A stretch of DNA of 64,000 nucleotides from Boesenbergia rotunda (GCA_024364735.1 JAGFNQ010000873.1:1-64000); one strand, 5' to 3'; positions 1 through 12,385 are shown, numbered from the stretch's first letter. Translations and numbers: made by a program. The notes: generated by a model not told the origin, from the sequence alone.

Positions 1-229
1 ATACGTTCTTGCCCTCCTGCTGCTTCCTCATTGTCCCCTTGCATGATCTGCAGTATAAGGAAATAAGACTATAAGCACACAGGCTTAGTAAGACTCTTTC
101 CTACTCACTAAAACCATTCATCACTTCATAATGAGCACATGAAACATTAACATACTTGGTGCTCTACTTAGAACATAAGCATCTAGAATCACTTAGCATA
201 TGCTTGACATGGCATGAACATAAACATAA

Positions 230-392
230 ATGAACATTTCTAGCATGGCGTGAGACATGGCATAAACGTAAACATAGTAAACATTCTAAGCATGGCATGA
301 TACATACAATAAACATAAACGTAACAAACATTCTTAGCATGACATGATACATGACATAAACATAAACATAACAAACATTCTTAGCTTGGCAT
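230..392. repeat. 47-bp tandem repeat inside gypsy LTR Y1
   Basis: ACATTCTTAGCATGGCAT-like units recur at 281, 328 and 375, a period of 47 bp, and the array resumes after the inserted solo LTR at 1846-1960. The minus-strand frame stays open through it and yields a repetitive peptide, which I read as a repeat artefact and not a gene. Confidence 0.75.
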
Positions 393-494
393 TGTTGGTG
401 CAGGAAGCACCATATCGAACCTGGTTTTGATATTGGCAAAGGATTCAAAGTTAAGTTTATTTGTGATCTAACGTTGTTCACTGAGTGTGCAGAA

Positions 495-800
495 AAAGCC
501 CTAGCGAAGGACTGCTAGGCACTGGTAAAGGAATGCTAGGAAAGAAAGCCCTAGCGAAGGAATGCTAGGCACTGGCGAAGGACTGCCAGACAGGAAAAGC
601 CCTAGCGAAGGAATGCTAGGCACTGGCGAAGGACTGCCAGAATGGACAAAGCCCTAGCGAAGGAATACTAGGCACTGGCGAAGGACTGCCAGAATGGAAA
701 AGCCCTAGCGAAGGAATGCTAGGCACTGGCGAAGGACTGCCAGAAGAAAAGACCTAGCAAAGGGCTGCTAGGCACCAAGCGAAGGGCAGCTTGGTACCTC
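495..800. repeat. LTR minisatellite (CCCTAGCGAAGGAATGCTAG type)
   Basis: About five to six imperfect copies of a roughly 50-60 bp unit alternate AGCCCTAGCGAAGGA..GCTAGGCACTGG with GCGAAGGACTGCCAGA. The same slot in C's LTRs (about 14040-14160 and 31005-31180) has fewer copies, so the array varies in length within the family. Confidence 0.85.
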
Positions 801-1086
801 AAGACCTGGCGAAGAACTGCTGGGCAAAAGTCCAACTGGAGGATCCGGTTGGCACCAGGTAAAACTCTCCCGAGAGGAGTAGGTGAGGACGCGTTCCCCT
901 CGAGGGAACATTAGGCGTCGGTTCGACCTAGGGCTCCATTTTGGAGATCCAAAGTCAGAACCAAGACAGCTAAGGCTGTTTTAACTAACTTATTATTTGC
1001 TGTTTTGGACTAACCCTGGATGCAGGACCGAAGGACTGTGTTTCTGCAGCTCAGAAAGCCTCAAAGGAGTGAGGCCGTAGCTGAGT

Positions 1087-1441
1087 AGGGCGCCCCGGAT
1101 GTGTCGGGCGCCCCAGAGTCAACCCAAAGTCAGCAGAGAGGTAAACGCCCCGACAGCAGCGCAATTGGGGGCGCCCCGTGCGTGTCGGGCGCCCCGCATG
1201 TCGGGCGCCCCGCGTGTCTCGGGCGCCCACTGTGCCACGCCACTGAAGGCGGCTGCAGCTCACCCTCGCGAAGCCTCGGTGATAAAGTTTGACCGGTCAA
1301 TCGGGCGCCCCGTGCGCGTCGGGCGCCCCAGTCAAATACAATCCCGAAGATAACGAGATCAGCTTTGACTAGAGCATCGCCGGATCTGCAGCCACGTGGG
1401 GGGCGCCCCGAGCATGTCGGGCGCCCCCTGCCCTATATAAA
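1087..1441 (+). promoter_or_regulatory. LTR core promoter: GGGCGCCC cluster plus TATA box
   Basis: The 8-bp palindrome GGGCGCCC recurs many times between 1087 and 1425 and stops just before the TATA box CTATATAAAG (1433-1442). The equivalent block in the two LTRs of C has the same order (TATA at about 23813 and 31775). I infer that this is the U3 promoter region. The factor that would bind the palindrome is not known from this sequence. Confidence 0.6.
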
Positions 1442-4264
1442 GAGGGCCTCGACCCTCTTCAAAGAACATCAATTGCTTCGACGCTTCTGCGCTCTTCTGC
1501 TTCCGCGACACGCTTCAGAGATCTTCCAACTCAAGCTGACGACGTCCTGCTGCTCCGAAACTTTGATCTACACCGGACGTCGGTAACAAAGAGCTCTGTA
1601 TTTAAAGTTTACTATTCTGCCTTATTGTTAAATCTATTTGTAAACTTTGCGAACTTATAGAATTGCCCGCAGAAAACGGTCAACGACCGTGGGCCTTGGA
1701 GTAGGACTCGACCTAGGCTCCGAACCAAGTAAGACGATCGTGTTAGCGTTGTTTTACTCTATTTTATTCCGCTGTGCACTTGCTCTTTTAAATCCGAACG
1801 ATTTGCGACATTCACCCCCCCTCTCTCGCAATTCTCGATCCAACAGGCATGATACATGGCATAAACATAAACGTAACAAACATTCTTAGCATGGCATAAT
1901 ACATGGTATAAACATATCAACATAGTAAACATTCTTCGTATGACATAATACATGGTATAAACATGTCTATAAGGTGTAAACCAACCTGTATGGCATAAAC
2001 ATAGGCATACTTCTTATCATAGCATATGAGCATCTTCTTAACATAATCATGACATAGATCATTTACTCTCATGCATATTTCTTAACATGAAGCATAAGCA
2101 TAAAACATTATTAGCATAGCATAATGCATAACATGAATGAATGCATGAGTGAAATGCATATACATAAGGATGCTTAACTTTTAAAAATATACTTTTAAAT
2201 GCTTAAACATAATCATCATATCATTGGGGCCTTGGCTTGTACCACATACATACATCATAAGCGCGCATCCCTAAGTAAATACGAGGTAGCTAGCCTCGAC
2301 CTACTAGGGTAAGGACAGCATAGTCGGTAGTCCCCGAACCGAGGCGTTCTTAAGGTGCCCATCCCTGTTGCACAGCTTCGGTAGTGCCAGAACCGTGGAC
2401 AGCATAGTCGGTAGTCCAGAACCGGGGCGTTCTTAAGGTGCCATCCCTTGGACCCATACTTCGGTCCGGTATAAGCCCATTCATAATGTAAAATACTTTA
2501 CATGCTTCATCATTCATAAGACATTCATGGCATATTTAACATAGCATAACTTGTTACGGCTCGACCCGTCTACCGGCCCATTTACCGGTCCTCACGACCG
2601 TCGTACCGTCGACCGTCGTACCGTCGACTATCGACCGTGCCGTTTAGCATATTTATGCCTTAAAGACATAAGCATCATCTTTCATTCATAAACATGGCAT
2701 GCATCTTCTTTCATAAAACATAGCATGCATCATCATTCGTAAAACATGGCATACATCTTCATACATAAAACATGGCATGCATACCTAAACATCATTCTTA
2801 TTCCTAGTGCTTGCATGAGCATGACATATAAGGTAAGCATTGCATTATAATCATTGAACATGACACGTTTTCATAGACATTTATCCTACTCCATAGAGCT
2901 TGCATGATCATGATACATAAGGTAAACATTACATTTCATACCTAAGCATGGCATCTATCTCAAGCATACATGGGTAGGACTTCCATAAACGTGCTACCTA
3001 CTATCCAAGTGCATGGCATAGAACATAAGACATTCATAAATAAACCCTATTAAGCATGGCACCCAATCATAAACATACAAACATATAACATGGTGCTTAA
3101 GGTTAGGGTTATAGGTAACTTAATTTCTACCACATGCTTGAACCTTGATATATATATATATGTATACTTCATGATAAAGCATAAATCATCATTCTTCGAA
3201 CCCTAACTCCTTCCAAACCCTAAATTCCTTTGCTTGGCCGAAACCTATAGGGATGGGTTCCATCATTCAATTAATTATGTAAGATAGCATAAGGTAAAGA
3301 ACCAACCATACTTTACTTATAAGACCATGGGAGGCCATTAGGGCTCATAATTATGGTTATCCCTAACCTTTAGCCCTCTTTCCTTGTGCTGGCCGAAACC
3401 CTACAAGGCCATGGGTGCATGGAAAAATTCCATGAAAACCCCCAATCAACCATTAACACCAAACATACTCTACCATAAAGCCATTGGGACCTTTGCTTGA
3501 GGGAATCCCTAACTTTTTGCCCTAGATCCAACTTGGCCGAAACTTGTGGGGGTCACAAAGCCTTGTAAAAGTTCACATAAGCCCCTCTCAATCTCCCTTA
3601 TATCATGATAATACACAAAACACATGCTTGAGGGTTTAGGTTCAACCCTACCCATGGATTCATGGGATGGCCGAAACCCTAGGGAATCCTAGGGTACCCT
3701 AAAAATTCTCAAAAATTATATTTAATCTCTAAACATCATGAGGACACATTAGAAAACATAATAAAGATTTTTAGCATCATCATGGACTCAAAAACCCTAG
3801 TGGCCGAAACCTATGTGGGGTTCATGCCTTCTTTTCTTTTTTTTTCCAACATAAAATCTCAAACAACTTCATATTATGCTAAAATCCAAAAGGAACTATT
3901 ATACCACAGGTGAGGGAGTCTTACCTTGGTTGATCTTGATTTTTTTTCACCTTGATTATAGAGAATCAAAAGAACTCCTTAGACCCTAAGTCACCTCTAG
4001 CCCTTGTAGTCTTGGGAAACCTCTAGATCTTGGAGATGAGACCTTCTTGTGGAGCTTTTCCAAGGGAAAACCTCCCTTATGGTGTTCAGCTAGAATGAGG
4101 AAGGAGAAGGAGAGAAAATGCAATTGATGGAAGGAAGAAGGTAACTCCCAAACCCCCCTCTTTATAACCCATTAAGGAGGTAAATGAAGAGTCTCTTCAT
4201 GACCCTTCATCTTCTTCTAAGCCTTAACCAATATCCACTTCATTTCCTCATAGCACTCCCTTGC

Positions 4265-4325
4265 TAGGTGAATTGGTTAAAGCATACATGGTTGTACAAG
4301 AGGTCCAAGGTTCAATCCTTGGTCT
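4265..4325 (+). other. tRNA-like relic in gypsy LTR (A and B boxes)
   Basis: An A-box-like TAGGTGAATTGGT is followed 32 bp later by a B-box GGTTCAATCC (4309-4318) flanked by a T-stem pair CCAAG/CTTGG. It is antisense to the retroelement, which lies on the minus strand, and sits about 330 bp from the LTR 5' end. It has no convincing acceptor stem, so it is not a functional tRNA. Confidence 0.5.
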
Positions 4326-4719
4326 ATGCACATTATTTTTTATTTTATTTTTATTTTATTTTTCTTAATATTCAAAAATCCCCTAAAAATCCCCCCATAA
4401 TTATGTTAATATTTCCCATTAAAATCCCTTTATATTTCTATAAATTTTTACCTAAAATTCACCAATAATCATGGTACTAGAAAGCCCATATAAGGCCCAT
4501 TAGTGCCCATTTCCTCAATTTAATTGGAAAAGGCATGGATTTCTAGGCTAAAATTCGTGTCAATACTTCTAGGTCCTTCGGAAAATTATATAGACATGAT
4601 CAATATTTTAAAGAAAATATTAAGAGAATTTTCTGGGTCGTTACAGGCTCCTCCATCGTGTGCGTATTCCAACACCTATTACTGACGCCAACAACCTCTC
4701 AACAACCCAAAATTGATCA

Positions 4720-5302
4720 ATGACTACCTTTGGCACTCCAAAGCCAAATATCTCAACCTTTACCAACCACATAATTACACTGCTCTCATCCGAACAGTTG
4801 GATGGTAAGAACTACTCCACTTGGGTCTCTCACATTGAGTTTTGGCTTGTTGGATAGGATTATGAGACACATCTCACCCAAACCGAAGAGGATGCTCAAT
4901 TGGTCGATCATCCTTTGTGGAAAAAGGTTGACACTCAGTTGTTTTGTATTATCCGAGCTACTATCCATTCATCTCTTAGGAATGTCTTCTGTACTCATAA
5001 AACCTGCAAAGCTGTTTATACACAGGCTCAAAAATCTTTACAAACACCTCTCGGTGACTCTATCAAGTTTGTGAAGATCTCATGAACATCCTCAGTGCCT
5101 ATCAGACTAAGGATTATATGCCAACTTATCTGGGTTCGGTCTCTAGTCTTCTTTGTGACTTCAATGAACTGCTTCGACCTGCGATCACTCCTGTTGCAAA
5201 GCTTAAAAATCAAAAGAAAATTTTTATGTCTCTAACTTTATATGGTCTACCCATAGATTATTCTCATGTTCATGATTATATTATGGGCAACCCCATAGAA
5301 GC
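4720..5302 (+). pseudogene. Decayed Ty1/copia gag (A)
   Basis: From ATG at 4720 the frame reads a copia Gag N-terminus with the motif QLDGKNYSTWVSHIEFWLVG (DUF4219/UBN2 type), then a TAG at 4855, then further Gag-like sequence (DHPLWKKVDTQLFCIIRATI). A frame change near 5075 continues into a YLGSVSSLLCDFNELL segment. The fragment ends abruptly at 5302 where the LTR of element B begins. The LTRs, zinc knuckle and pol are absent. It is the oldest layer in this part of the nest. Confidence 0.8.
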
Positions 5303-5820
5303 TGTTGGTGTCGGAAGCACCAAGATCGAACCTGGGTTTTGATAATGGCAAAGGGTTCACAAGTTAAGGTTATATGGTGATCTAATGTATTTGTTGTAGT
5401 GCGCAGGAAAAGTCCTAGGTAAGCTAGGCATGAAGTCCTGGTTCTTAGAATTGGTCAATAAGTCCTGGCCAAGGGCTGGACACCTAAGATCTGACTGAGG
5501 GTTAGGCAATAAGTCTTGGTCATGGACTGGGCATGAAGTCCTGATTCGAGGAATTGAGCAATAAGTCTTAGCCTAGGGCTGGGCACCGAAGACCTGACCG
5601 AGGGTTGGGCAATAAACCCTGGTTGTGAACTGGGCACGAAGTTTTGATCTGGAAGATCGGGCAAAAGTCCAACCGGAGGAGCCGGTTGACAAAAGGTAAA
5701 TTCTCCTGAGAGGAGTAGGCAAGGACGCATTCCCCATAAAAGGGAACACTAGGCGTTGGTTTGACCTAGGGTTCTATTTGGGAAGCCCAAAGACAGAACC
5801 AAGACAGTGCAGGCTGTTAA

Positions 5821-7882
5821 TGTTGTTATGGCTTGGCGGTTTCCAAGACAACCACGGGGTCGTATTTGAGAGACCTCTGTATGTCTACGGATTAAAAATT
5901 TTAACCCGAATAGAGACCCGTCCCTCTAATGACCATCTCATCGTCGTGTTAATTAATCCAAGTCACAACTTAGCCGAAACCATGGTTAAGGCTTTGTAAC
6001 TTTCCAGATTAATTAACCGTGGAAAAGACGACGATTTGGATCGCCGATTTATGTGATTATCTTCGAGGTACAGCTAGCTAATTATTATCCATGATCAATA
6101 ATCAAAATAATTAACAAACATACATAAAATGACGAGGCAAAGAAATATGACACTATAAGACATAGCAGAAATAAAACGGAGCTCGGGAGAGTTATACCTC
6201 ATCGTTTATCTTGCAGTATTCTACCTTATGACCCTCCCCTCCTTGACATCGTGTGGGCGACGATCTACCAAGACGTGGAATCGCCAAGGCGCCCAATGAA
6301 TTCTCCTTCTTCTTCCTCTCCAATGCGCCAAACCAAGAAAGAACCCTAGTGTTAGGATTTTTCTCCCCGCCGGCCTTCACCACCTATCTAGGTACCGCCG
6401 ACACCTATCCCTTGTCCAAGGGATCGCCGGCTCCAAGGTGATGCATCTATGAAGAAGAAGATGGTGAAGAAGAACAAATCTCCTTCACCAAACCTAACCA
6501 ACCAATTCTCCTTTCACCTCCTTGCTTGCGGCGCCGACACCACCAAGGAAGCTTCTCCGGCCGACCACTTCCTCCTATTCACGCCTCCATGCACCACAAA
6601 AGTTGGAGAAGCTCTCCTCCTTTATCCCGTGATCACCAGCATGTAAAGAAGAAGAAGAAGGAGCTGTGTAAGGAAGAAGAAGAAGAATAACTTCATCTCT
6701 TCCACCCGCCGACACTCCCTAGTTCCGGCAAGAATTGCCGCCGCCGGTGCCCTCCCCTTCCACTCCAGGTATCTTCGGTCAAGAAAGGAGTAGAAGAGCT
6801 CCTTCTCCCTCGCCCCGAACCTCATGTGAAGAGAATAGATGAGAAGAAAAGAAACCACAAGGTTTTTTTTGTTCTCCACCGTCGGCTAACCCTTAACCCT
6901 AATGGAGAGAAATTAGAGAGAGAGAGAGGGAAAGATTAGGTCTTAATTAATTCATTAAGCCTTGTATCATGACTCCTATGGGGTATTTATAGGGTTAAGG
7001 TAGGGACCATGAGGAGGAGTTGGTTCTTGGCCCGCTAATGGATCCAAACCTGATCCATTAATGGTGATCCATTCCACTAAAGGATCCCATTGTACTTCCT
7101 CACCAACCCCCATATTTTCATATGGGCTCCACATATTATGAGTCGTCCATCTTCCCGTGTTTAAGATATCGTATGGCCAATAATTAATTTAATTTACTGA
7201 TAATTAAATTAATTATCTTCTTGATCCTTGATTATTACCACTCAACCTTTTCATCATGCCGGATCATAGTTCACTTGCAAGATTTAACATGACGATTCTT
7301 TTGAGCTCACCAAGGGGGCATCATCATCCCGACTCACAAGGACATGGATTCCGTCAATAATCAACGACACACCATATTATTAATATTATCTCCCATCTTA
7401 CCGGGCCTATAGATCTAACGGAATAGATCTCGCCCATTGGTAAATCAAAGAAATAATAATTAATAATACGTGCCCGTTATTATATCGGGATTAAGAGATC
7501 GTACTCCATAATATAATCCGATGTCTAATCCAATTTACAAGGTCAGTACAAAATTGGATGACCTCTCTTTTGGTCCTACTCAATGTACACAAAGTACACT
7601 AGTATAATTCTATGCTTAAGATAAACCACACCTAATTACACTATAACCATGCCGATGGTTTGTCCAACTCCATCTGAGTTGTGAGTCTCTTTCTTATACT
7701 TCTGCAAGGAACCTGATAACATGATCTTCTGTGCAACACCACACACCATGTTATCTACAATGCCAAATATCAGACATTTTGTGCACATACTTATATAAAC
7801 ATGCACTGTGTAATTTTGTGATTCTCTTTAAAATGTAAATGTATTCTAACCAAAAGCAAAGCTTTTAGTATACATCCTTATA
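5821..7882 (-). mobile_element. Solo LTR G inserted in B's 5' LTR
   Basis: It is flanked by the 5-bp duplication GTTAA (5816-5820 and 7883-7887). The left end is TGTTGTTATGG; the right end reads ..ATCCTTATA where CA would be expected, consistent with one C-to-T change. The right part on the minus strand (GGATGTATACTAAAAGCTTT) looks like a copia LTR start, hence the minus call. Short ORFs in 6190-6880 are low-complexity LTR sequence without recognisable domains. Confidence 0.75.
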
Positions 7883-8631
7883 GTTAATTGAACCTAGCTT
7901 ATCTATTACTTGTGCTTTGGAACTAACTCTGGTTGAAGGAACAAAGGTTGAAGTTCTCTGCATCCCAAGCGCTTGAATGGTGTCAGGCGCCCGAGAAGAC
8001 AGGTGCCTGTATAGATACATGCACCCCAGAAGGGTGCTTTCCAAGCAGTCTGCGAAGCAAGACTTCATGCCAGCAAAAGAGGCACTGATGTACACCCAAT
8101 ATCAAGTGTCATGAATGAGCCTCAAATTTAGATATTTATAAGTTAAAAACCCTTAGCTAACAAAGTTAAATGTAGTATAGGGGTCTCAAGTCGTATTTTT
8201 TCAAGGACTAATTAAGAGTGTTTATCTCAAGCTTGAAATTGTTGTCGTTTGATGATTTGAGTTTTCTAGTAAAATGGGGGTTTTTGCGATAAGGAAATAA
8301 CAGTATGAAATAGAGTGAACTTAGCTAAAGAATGGAACGAATTAGGAAATTGCAAGAACTACTCTTACCCTATTGGAAAAACCAAGCAATTCGATTTCAA
8401 ACTATTGAATTGAAACTTAAGAACTAAACTTAAATGCAGAGAATTAATTGCAGAGAACTAATTGCAAAATAATGAAAACTCGATCAAAACATTGCTTAAG
8501 AACTTGGCTTGAAGTTTAATGGAAACAAACTAGAACAACTTGAAGAATTAAGTGCTTAAAACCAAAAGTTATCTTAAATTGGACATCAAACCAGTTCATG
8601 ATCAAGACTTCCCTTTGCCGTCACACAAAGG

Positions 8632-10464
8632 TGCTGGGTTCTCCCGGCACAAAATCATAAAAATGTAGCGGAAACAAGAACCCACGAGCGATCCATGCGA
8701 AAGAAAACTCGTACAATGTTCATCTATCTAATAGATTTATCTACAGTGTATACCTTTGGAGCGTGCCCTTTGCTTATCCCGCTCGTCCAAGGTGCGCCGG
8801 ATCTCTTGCACGTTCAAGTGTCCGTGCCTCTACTCGTATCTACACGGACACAATCTCTCAACTTCGGGAGAACTACCTTGGTTTTGCTAGCAACTTGAGG
8901 TAGCTCGTAGAACACCAAGAACCCTATAGTAGGGTTTCGGCCAAAGGAGGAAGATGAGGGAGGGAAGATGCAAGGGAAGAAGGAGTGGAAGAGAAGGCCT
9001 CATCCAAAGTCACAAGACCCTCTTTTATATTCATCCCATGAATATGAAGAGGTTTGTGTCTCTTTGGCTTCCCAATAAAGAGCACATCTTTTCATGTGGC
9101 TCTTCATCATTTCCCATGCAAGAAAAGAATCTTTTCTTTTCTCTTCATTAAACACTTTAATAAATTTCCCTTTAATCCCGACCGGGCCCCTCAGGCTTCC
9201 GACCGGTCTCCCGACCAAGTCTGCCGAGTGCTGAGCTCCCGACCCAAGCTTCCGAGTGCCGACCTAGTCTGCCGAGTGCCGACCCAGTCTGCCGAGTGCC
9301 GACTCAGTCTGCCGAGCAGATCTCCCGATCTGACTTCCCGAGTTCCCAACTCGGGCTCAGACTTCCCAAGTTCCCAACTCGGGCTCAGACTCCCGAGTTC
9401 CCAACTCGGGCTCGGACTCCCGAGTTCCCAACTCGGGCTCGGGTCTCCCGAGTTCCCAACTTGGGTTCAGACCTGCCGATCAGTTTTTCCCGAAGCATTG
9501 TGTCCTTTGTGTGTGACCCAATAGGTTCTCGTGACGTTGGCAATGCGCCTAAACACTTTAGACATATAAACAATGAGCGGCATCTAGCAATGCATCACTG
9601 CTACCCAAGTAACAAGGAAAGTTGAGATTCGACTAAACCTCCGTGACTATGATAATGAATGACCTTGTCCTTATATCCTTGATATCTAGATTAACCAATG
9701 AGGCATAGACCGTGTCATCCTCAATCAATCTTATGTTTCTTGATCCCCGAGTAGACTCACTCAAACAAATGAGCTCAATATCTCATATTGACTCATTTGA
9801 GCATGGCCATGCATTTCAGTAATCCTACTCGATCAAGGGGCCCACAGATATCACTCCCGTCATATGGGAGGGATAGATCCCATATACAACACTCATATCC
9901 CTCCGCATAATTCATTACATACCCAGTGATCGCCTTTATAGTCCACCCTATTACGGGTGACGTTTGACTATATCAAAGTACATAACCCCTTATGTAGGGA
10001 ACCGTAGTGACTTCAGGTCTAAGGACTATTCATACCAATAGTCACATGAGAAAGTCTATGACACTCATATGACAATCTATGAAACTTTCTCATGGCGGGT
10101 CATTTAGTACACATTCTCCAATGTATACCCATGTGTCAACTTGATATCACATATCCATGACTTGTGAGCTCAAGTCATCAGTTGACCTACATGCTAGTCT
10201 CCATGCATTAATATTGTCCCTGAATATTAATGCTTGACTAGGAATAATTTAGTGTAGTGTTCTCTACATTATCTCACTATCGATTCAAACAATCAATATA
10301 ATATAGATAAGAACCTACTACACAAGGACATTATTATAGTTAGTCATTCGGCACAAAATACAAAGTAAGTATAATAACCAAACATGTCTTTATTAATGAT
10401 AGAATATGATACAAAATGTCCCTAGTCAATCATCACATAATTGGCTCTAAGGCTCCTACTAACA
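8632..10464 (-). mobile_element. Solo LTR D0, minus orientation, inside F
   Basis: It is flanked by AAAGG (8627-8631 and 10465-10469). The right end GGCTCCTACTAACA is the reverse complement of the TGTTAGTAGGAGCC that opens D1 at 37027, and long collinear similarity to D1 and D2 follows. A TATA-like GAATATAAAAG lies on the minus strand near 9024-9034, with a CT/GA-rich leader region beyond. No coding capacity is seen; the ORF over 9054-9524 is the GC-rich minisatellite. Confidence 0.92.
9190..9480. repeat. Palindrome-bearing minisatellite in D0
   Basis: Tandem units of about 28-30 bp contain CCCGAGTTCCCAACTCGGG, itself an inverted repeat (CCCGAGTT/AACTCGGG), next to GTCTGCCGAGTGCCGACC units. 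D1 has the same array (about 37990-38350) in the opposite orientation with different copy number and order. Confidence 0.85.
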
Positions 10465-12175
10465 AAAGGATGATCTAGAAACCCTCTGAACTCAAAAACC
10501 AATGAAGAAAACCTCCTTTGATCAGTTCGCAATGAATTGGAATGAACTGCTCTTCCTGATCGATCACGGGACCGATCAGGACTTCTTCTGATCGGATTGG
10601 GGATTGATCAGAAGAGTCTCTATTCGAGCACAGCGATCGATCAGAAGCTGAGAAACTCCGCAATCTCCTCCATGTTGATACGCCGAGTGTTGATCTCGCT
10701 CAGATACACTCAGGAACCTTCGGAGAACCCCTCCTTCTGCTCTGATTGCTCCGCTCGATGAAGACAACCGTGATCAGATGGAAGCGATCAGTGGATCAGA
10801 ACTCCGACGAAACCCTCCCCTGAGCTCCTCTCAGTGACAAAATTGAATGCAAACTAAACTGGAAATCGATCTTGATGATCTGAAATCTTGAAAACAAATG
10901 TGGAATTGATGTGGCCGCGCAGATCGGAAAAGAAGCTGAAGAAAACGATGAAGAACATAGCAGAAACTGGAAGAACACGCGACCCTGCGACGACGATCCG
11001 ATCTGGCATAGGAGTTTTGTTTTATTAGTTAGCAATGAACGATTGTGATCATCCTCGCCTCATCCAACAGTTGGATCATCTCAGATCTGAACCAAACTTC
11101 TTAGATCTTCATCAATAGTCAGGATTTGTTTCTCCTTAGCTTGGATCGATCAGATCTGCAACGGATGGCTCAGATTACTCTTCCTTTTGAATGAATGGCT
11201 TAGACCCCTCTTGAGTTTGATCCAACGGTCAGACGACTTCTAGTTTGGCTCAAAACTCCAGATCTTGATCTGTGGACTTGATTAGCTCTATCTTGGGCTC
11301 GGATTGATCAGAAGTTAACAGATGGCTCAGATCACCCCGTTTCTTGATTGGACGACCCACATTAATCCGATGTTTGATCATCTTGATCCAAATCCAATTC
11401 TGGCTCAAACTCGATCCAATCTGATCTAGGTCCATGATCAGCCTACAAAAATAGATTCAAATTTTAGTGTCAAAATATCTCAATTATGAAAAGATTTACA
11501 TCCAAAGCTAAAATAACAATAATTCATAGAACCTAGTGTAAATACAAGATTAAACATATAAAAAGGGATCAAAACATGGATTTGAGAGCCTAAAATGATT
11601 AACAAAATAGTAGTTATCAGGCACGCGTGAGCATATAGGCGTCCTAGTCGTCCCAGGTGCCCTAGTTGAAGGGATAAGCGTTGGCCAAGTCTGCGGATGA
11701 AGATTCGCGCAGAAAAGCACACGTGTTAGGCGCCCCATTCAACACAGGCGCCCCAGACGACTATATATAAAGGGGTTCACCCCCTTGCTTCCAGACAACA
11801 CTGCTTCCAATGAAAACATTCAAGCGCTCTGCTCCAAATGCTCCGTGCTTAAGTTTAAAGCGCCAACGACGACCCGCTTCTCCGATCTTTGAATCCTTCC
11901 CCGGTCGTCAGTATTTGTTTAGTTTAATTTAATTGCTTAAATTAAATTCTGTATTTGTGCTTCAAATCTGTAACCAGTTTATGAAATATAGAATTGTCCA
12001 ATGTAAACGGTCAAGGACCGTGGGCCTTGGAGTAGGAGCCAATTTAGACTCCGAACCAAGTAAAACCAAGCGTGTTAGCATTGTGTTTTATTTCCGCTGT
12101 GTATTATTCTTATTTTTATCTGAAAAAGTTTTATCGATATTCACCCCCTCTATCAATTCTAAACGATCCCACAAG

Positions 12176-12188
12176 TGGTATCAGAGCG
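12176..12188 (+). promoter_or_regulatory. Primer-binding site of copia B
   Basis: TGGTATCAGAGCG lies two bases after the LTR end. It matches the initiator tRNA-Met 3' end complement used by plant copia elements. Confidence 0.9.
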
Positions 12189-12385
12189 GGTGGCTCAAAT
12201 CTGGTGCAACCACCGATTGAGCAATTTTTCGGATTTCGCTTTTAAAATATTTTTTTTGTTCATAATTTTATTCATTAATCGAGGTTGGTGCAACACCACT
12301 AGATTTTTTTAATTATTTTTGCTACCACACTACTAATCTAAGACTTAGTCTTGGAACAAAGTTTTTTTTGTAAATCCTCATATCT

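Larger units (their letters stand above)
393..1845 (+). mobile_element. Solo LTR of copia C family
   Basis: It starts TGTTGGTGCAGG and ends CTCGATCCAACA, like the LTRs of element C. It is flanked by a perfect 5-bp target duplication GGCAT (388-392 and 1846-1850) inside the Y1 tandem array. No primer-binding site or interior follows, so it is a solo LTR left by LTR-LTR recombination. It has the same modules as C: a 5' minisatellite, a GGGCGCCC-rich promoter, a TATA box and the AAACGGTCAACGACCGTGG block near the 3' end. Confidence 0.93.
1..4645 (-). mobile_element. Ty3/gypsy LTR (Y1), partial, minus orientation
   Basis: The right edge reads ...GGGTCGTTACA, the reverse complement of the TGTAACGACCC start typical of plant gypsy LTRs, and is followed by GGCTCCTCC, which on the minus strand would be a short purine-rich tract. 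Internal landmarks (CTTGTACC..ACATACATA..GCGCGCATCCCTAA, GAGGTAGCTAG) also occur in the H LTR at about 16150-16230, showing the two are related families. Position 1 aligns with about 15770 of H, so roughly 0.5 kb of this LTR lies left of the window. No gag-pol coding is seen. It may be a solo LTR; the left end and TSD are not visible. Confidence 0.75.
8086..11619. mobile_element. Solo LTR F inserted in B's 5' LTR
   Basis: It begins TGATGTACACCC and ends GTAGTTATCA, with the target duplication GGCAC on both sides (8081-8085 and 11620-11624). Its own sequence is 8086-8631 plus 10470-11619, because LTR D0 lies inside it. No primer-binding site, gag or pol is present. Orientation and lineage are undecided. 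The region 10550-10760 is rich in GATCGATCA and CGATCAGG motifs. Confidence 0.8.
5303..12173 (+). repeat. 5' LTR of copia B, with two nested insertions
   Basis: It begins TGTTGGTGTCGGAAGCACC and ends CGATCCCACA, directly before AGTGGTATCAGAGCG. Collinear pieces are 5303-5820, 7888-8085 and 11620-12173, separated by LTRs G and F. The 5' part has its own minisatellite (about 5450-5680, units like GGGCAATAAGTCCTGG). The promoter piece has a TATA box TATATATAAAG at 11762 with GGCGCCCC motifs just upstream. Confidence 0.87.

Noticed and set aside
485..800. CRISPR-like regular repeats
   Set aside because: Units are contiguous with no unique spacers, inside a plant LTR: a minisatellite.
4265..4325. 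Functional tRNA gene
   Set aside because: A and B boxes are present but no 7-bp acceptor stem or standard anticodon arm could be built.
6192..6879. Several 60-85 residue ORFs in LTR G
   Set aside because: Low-complexity, overlapping on both strands, no domain; part of a solo LTR with TSD.
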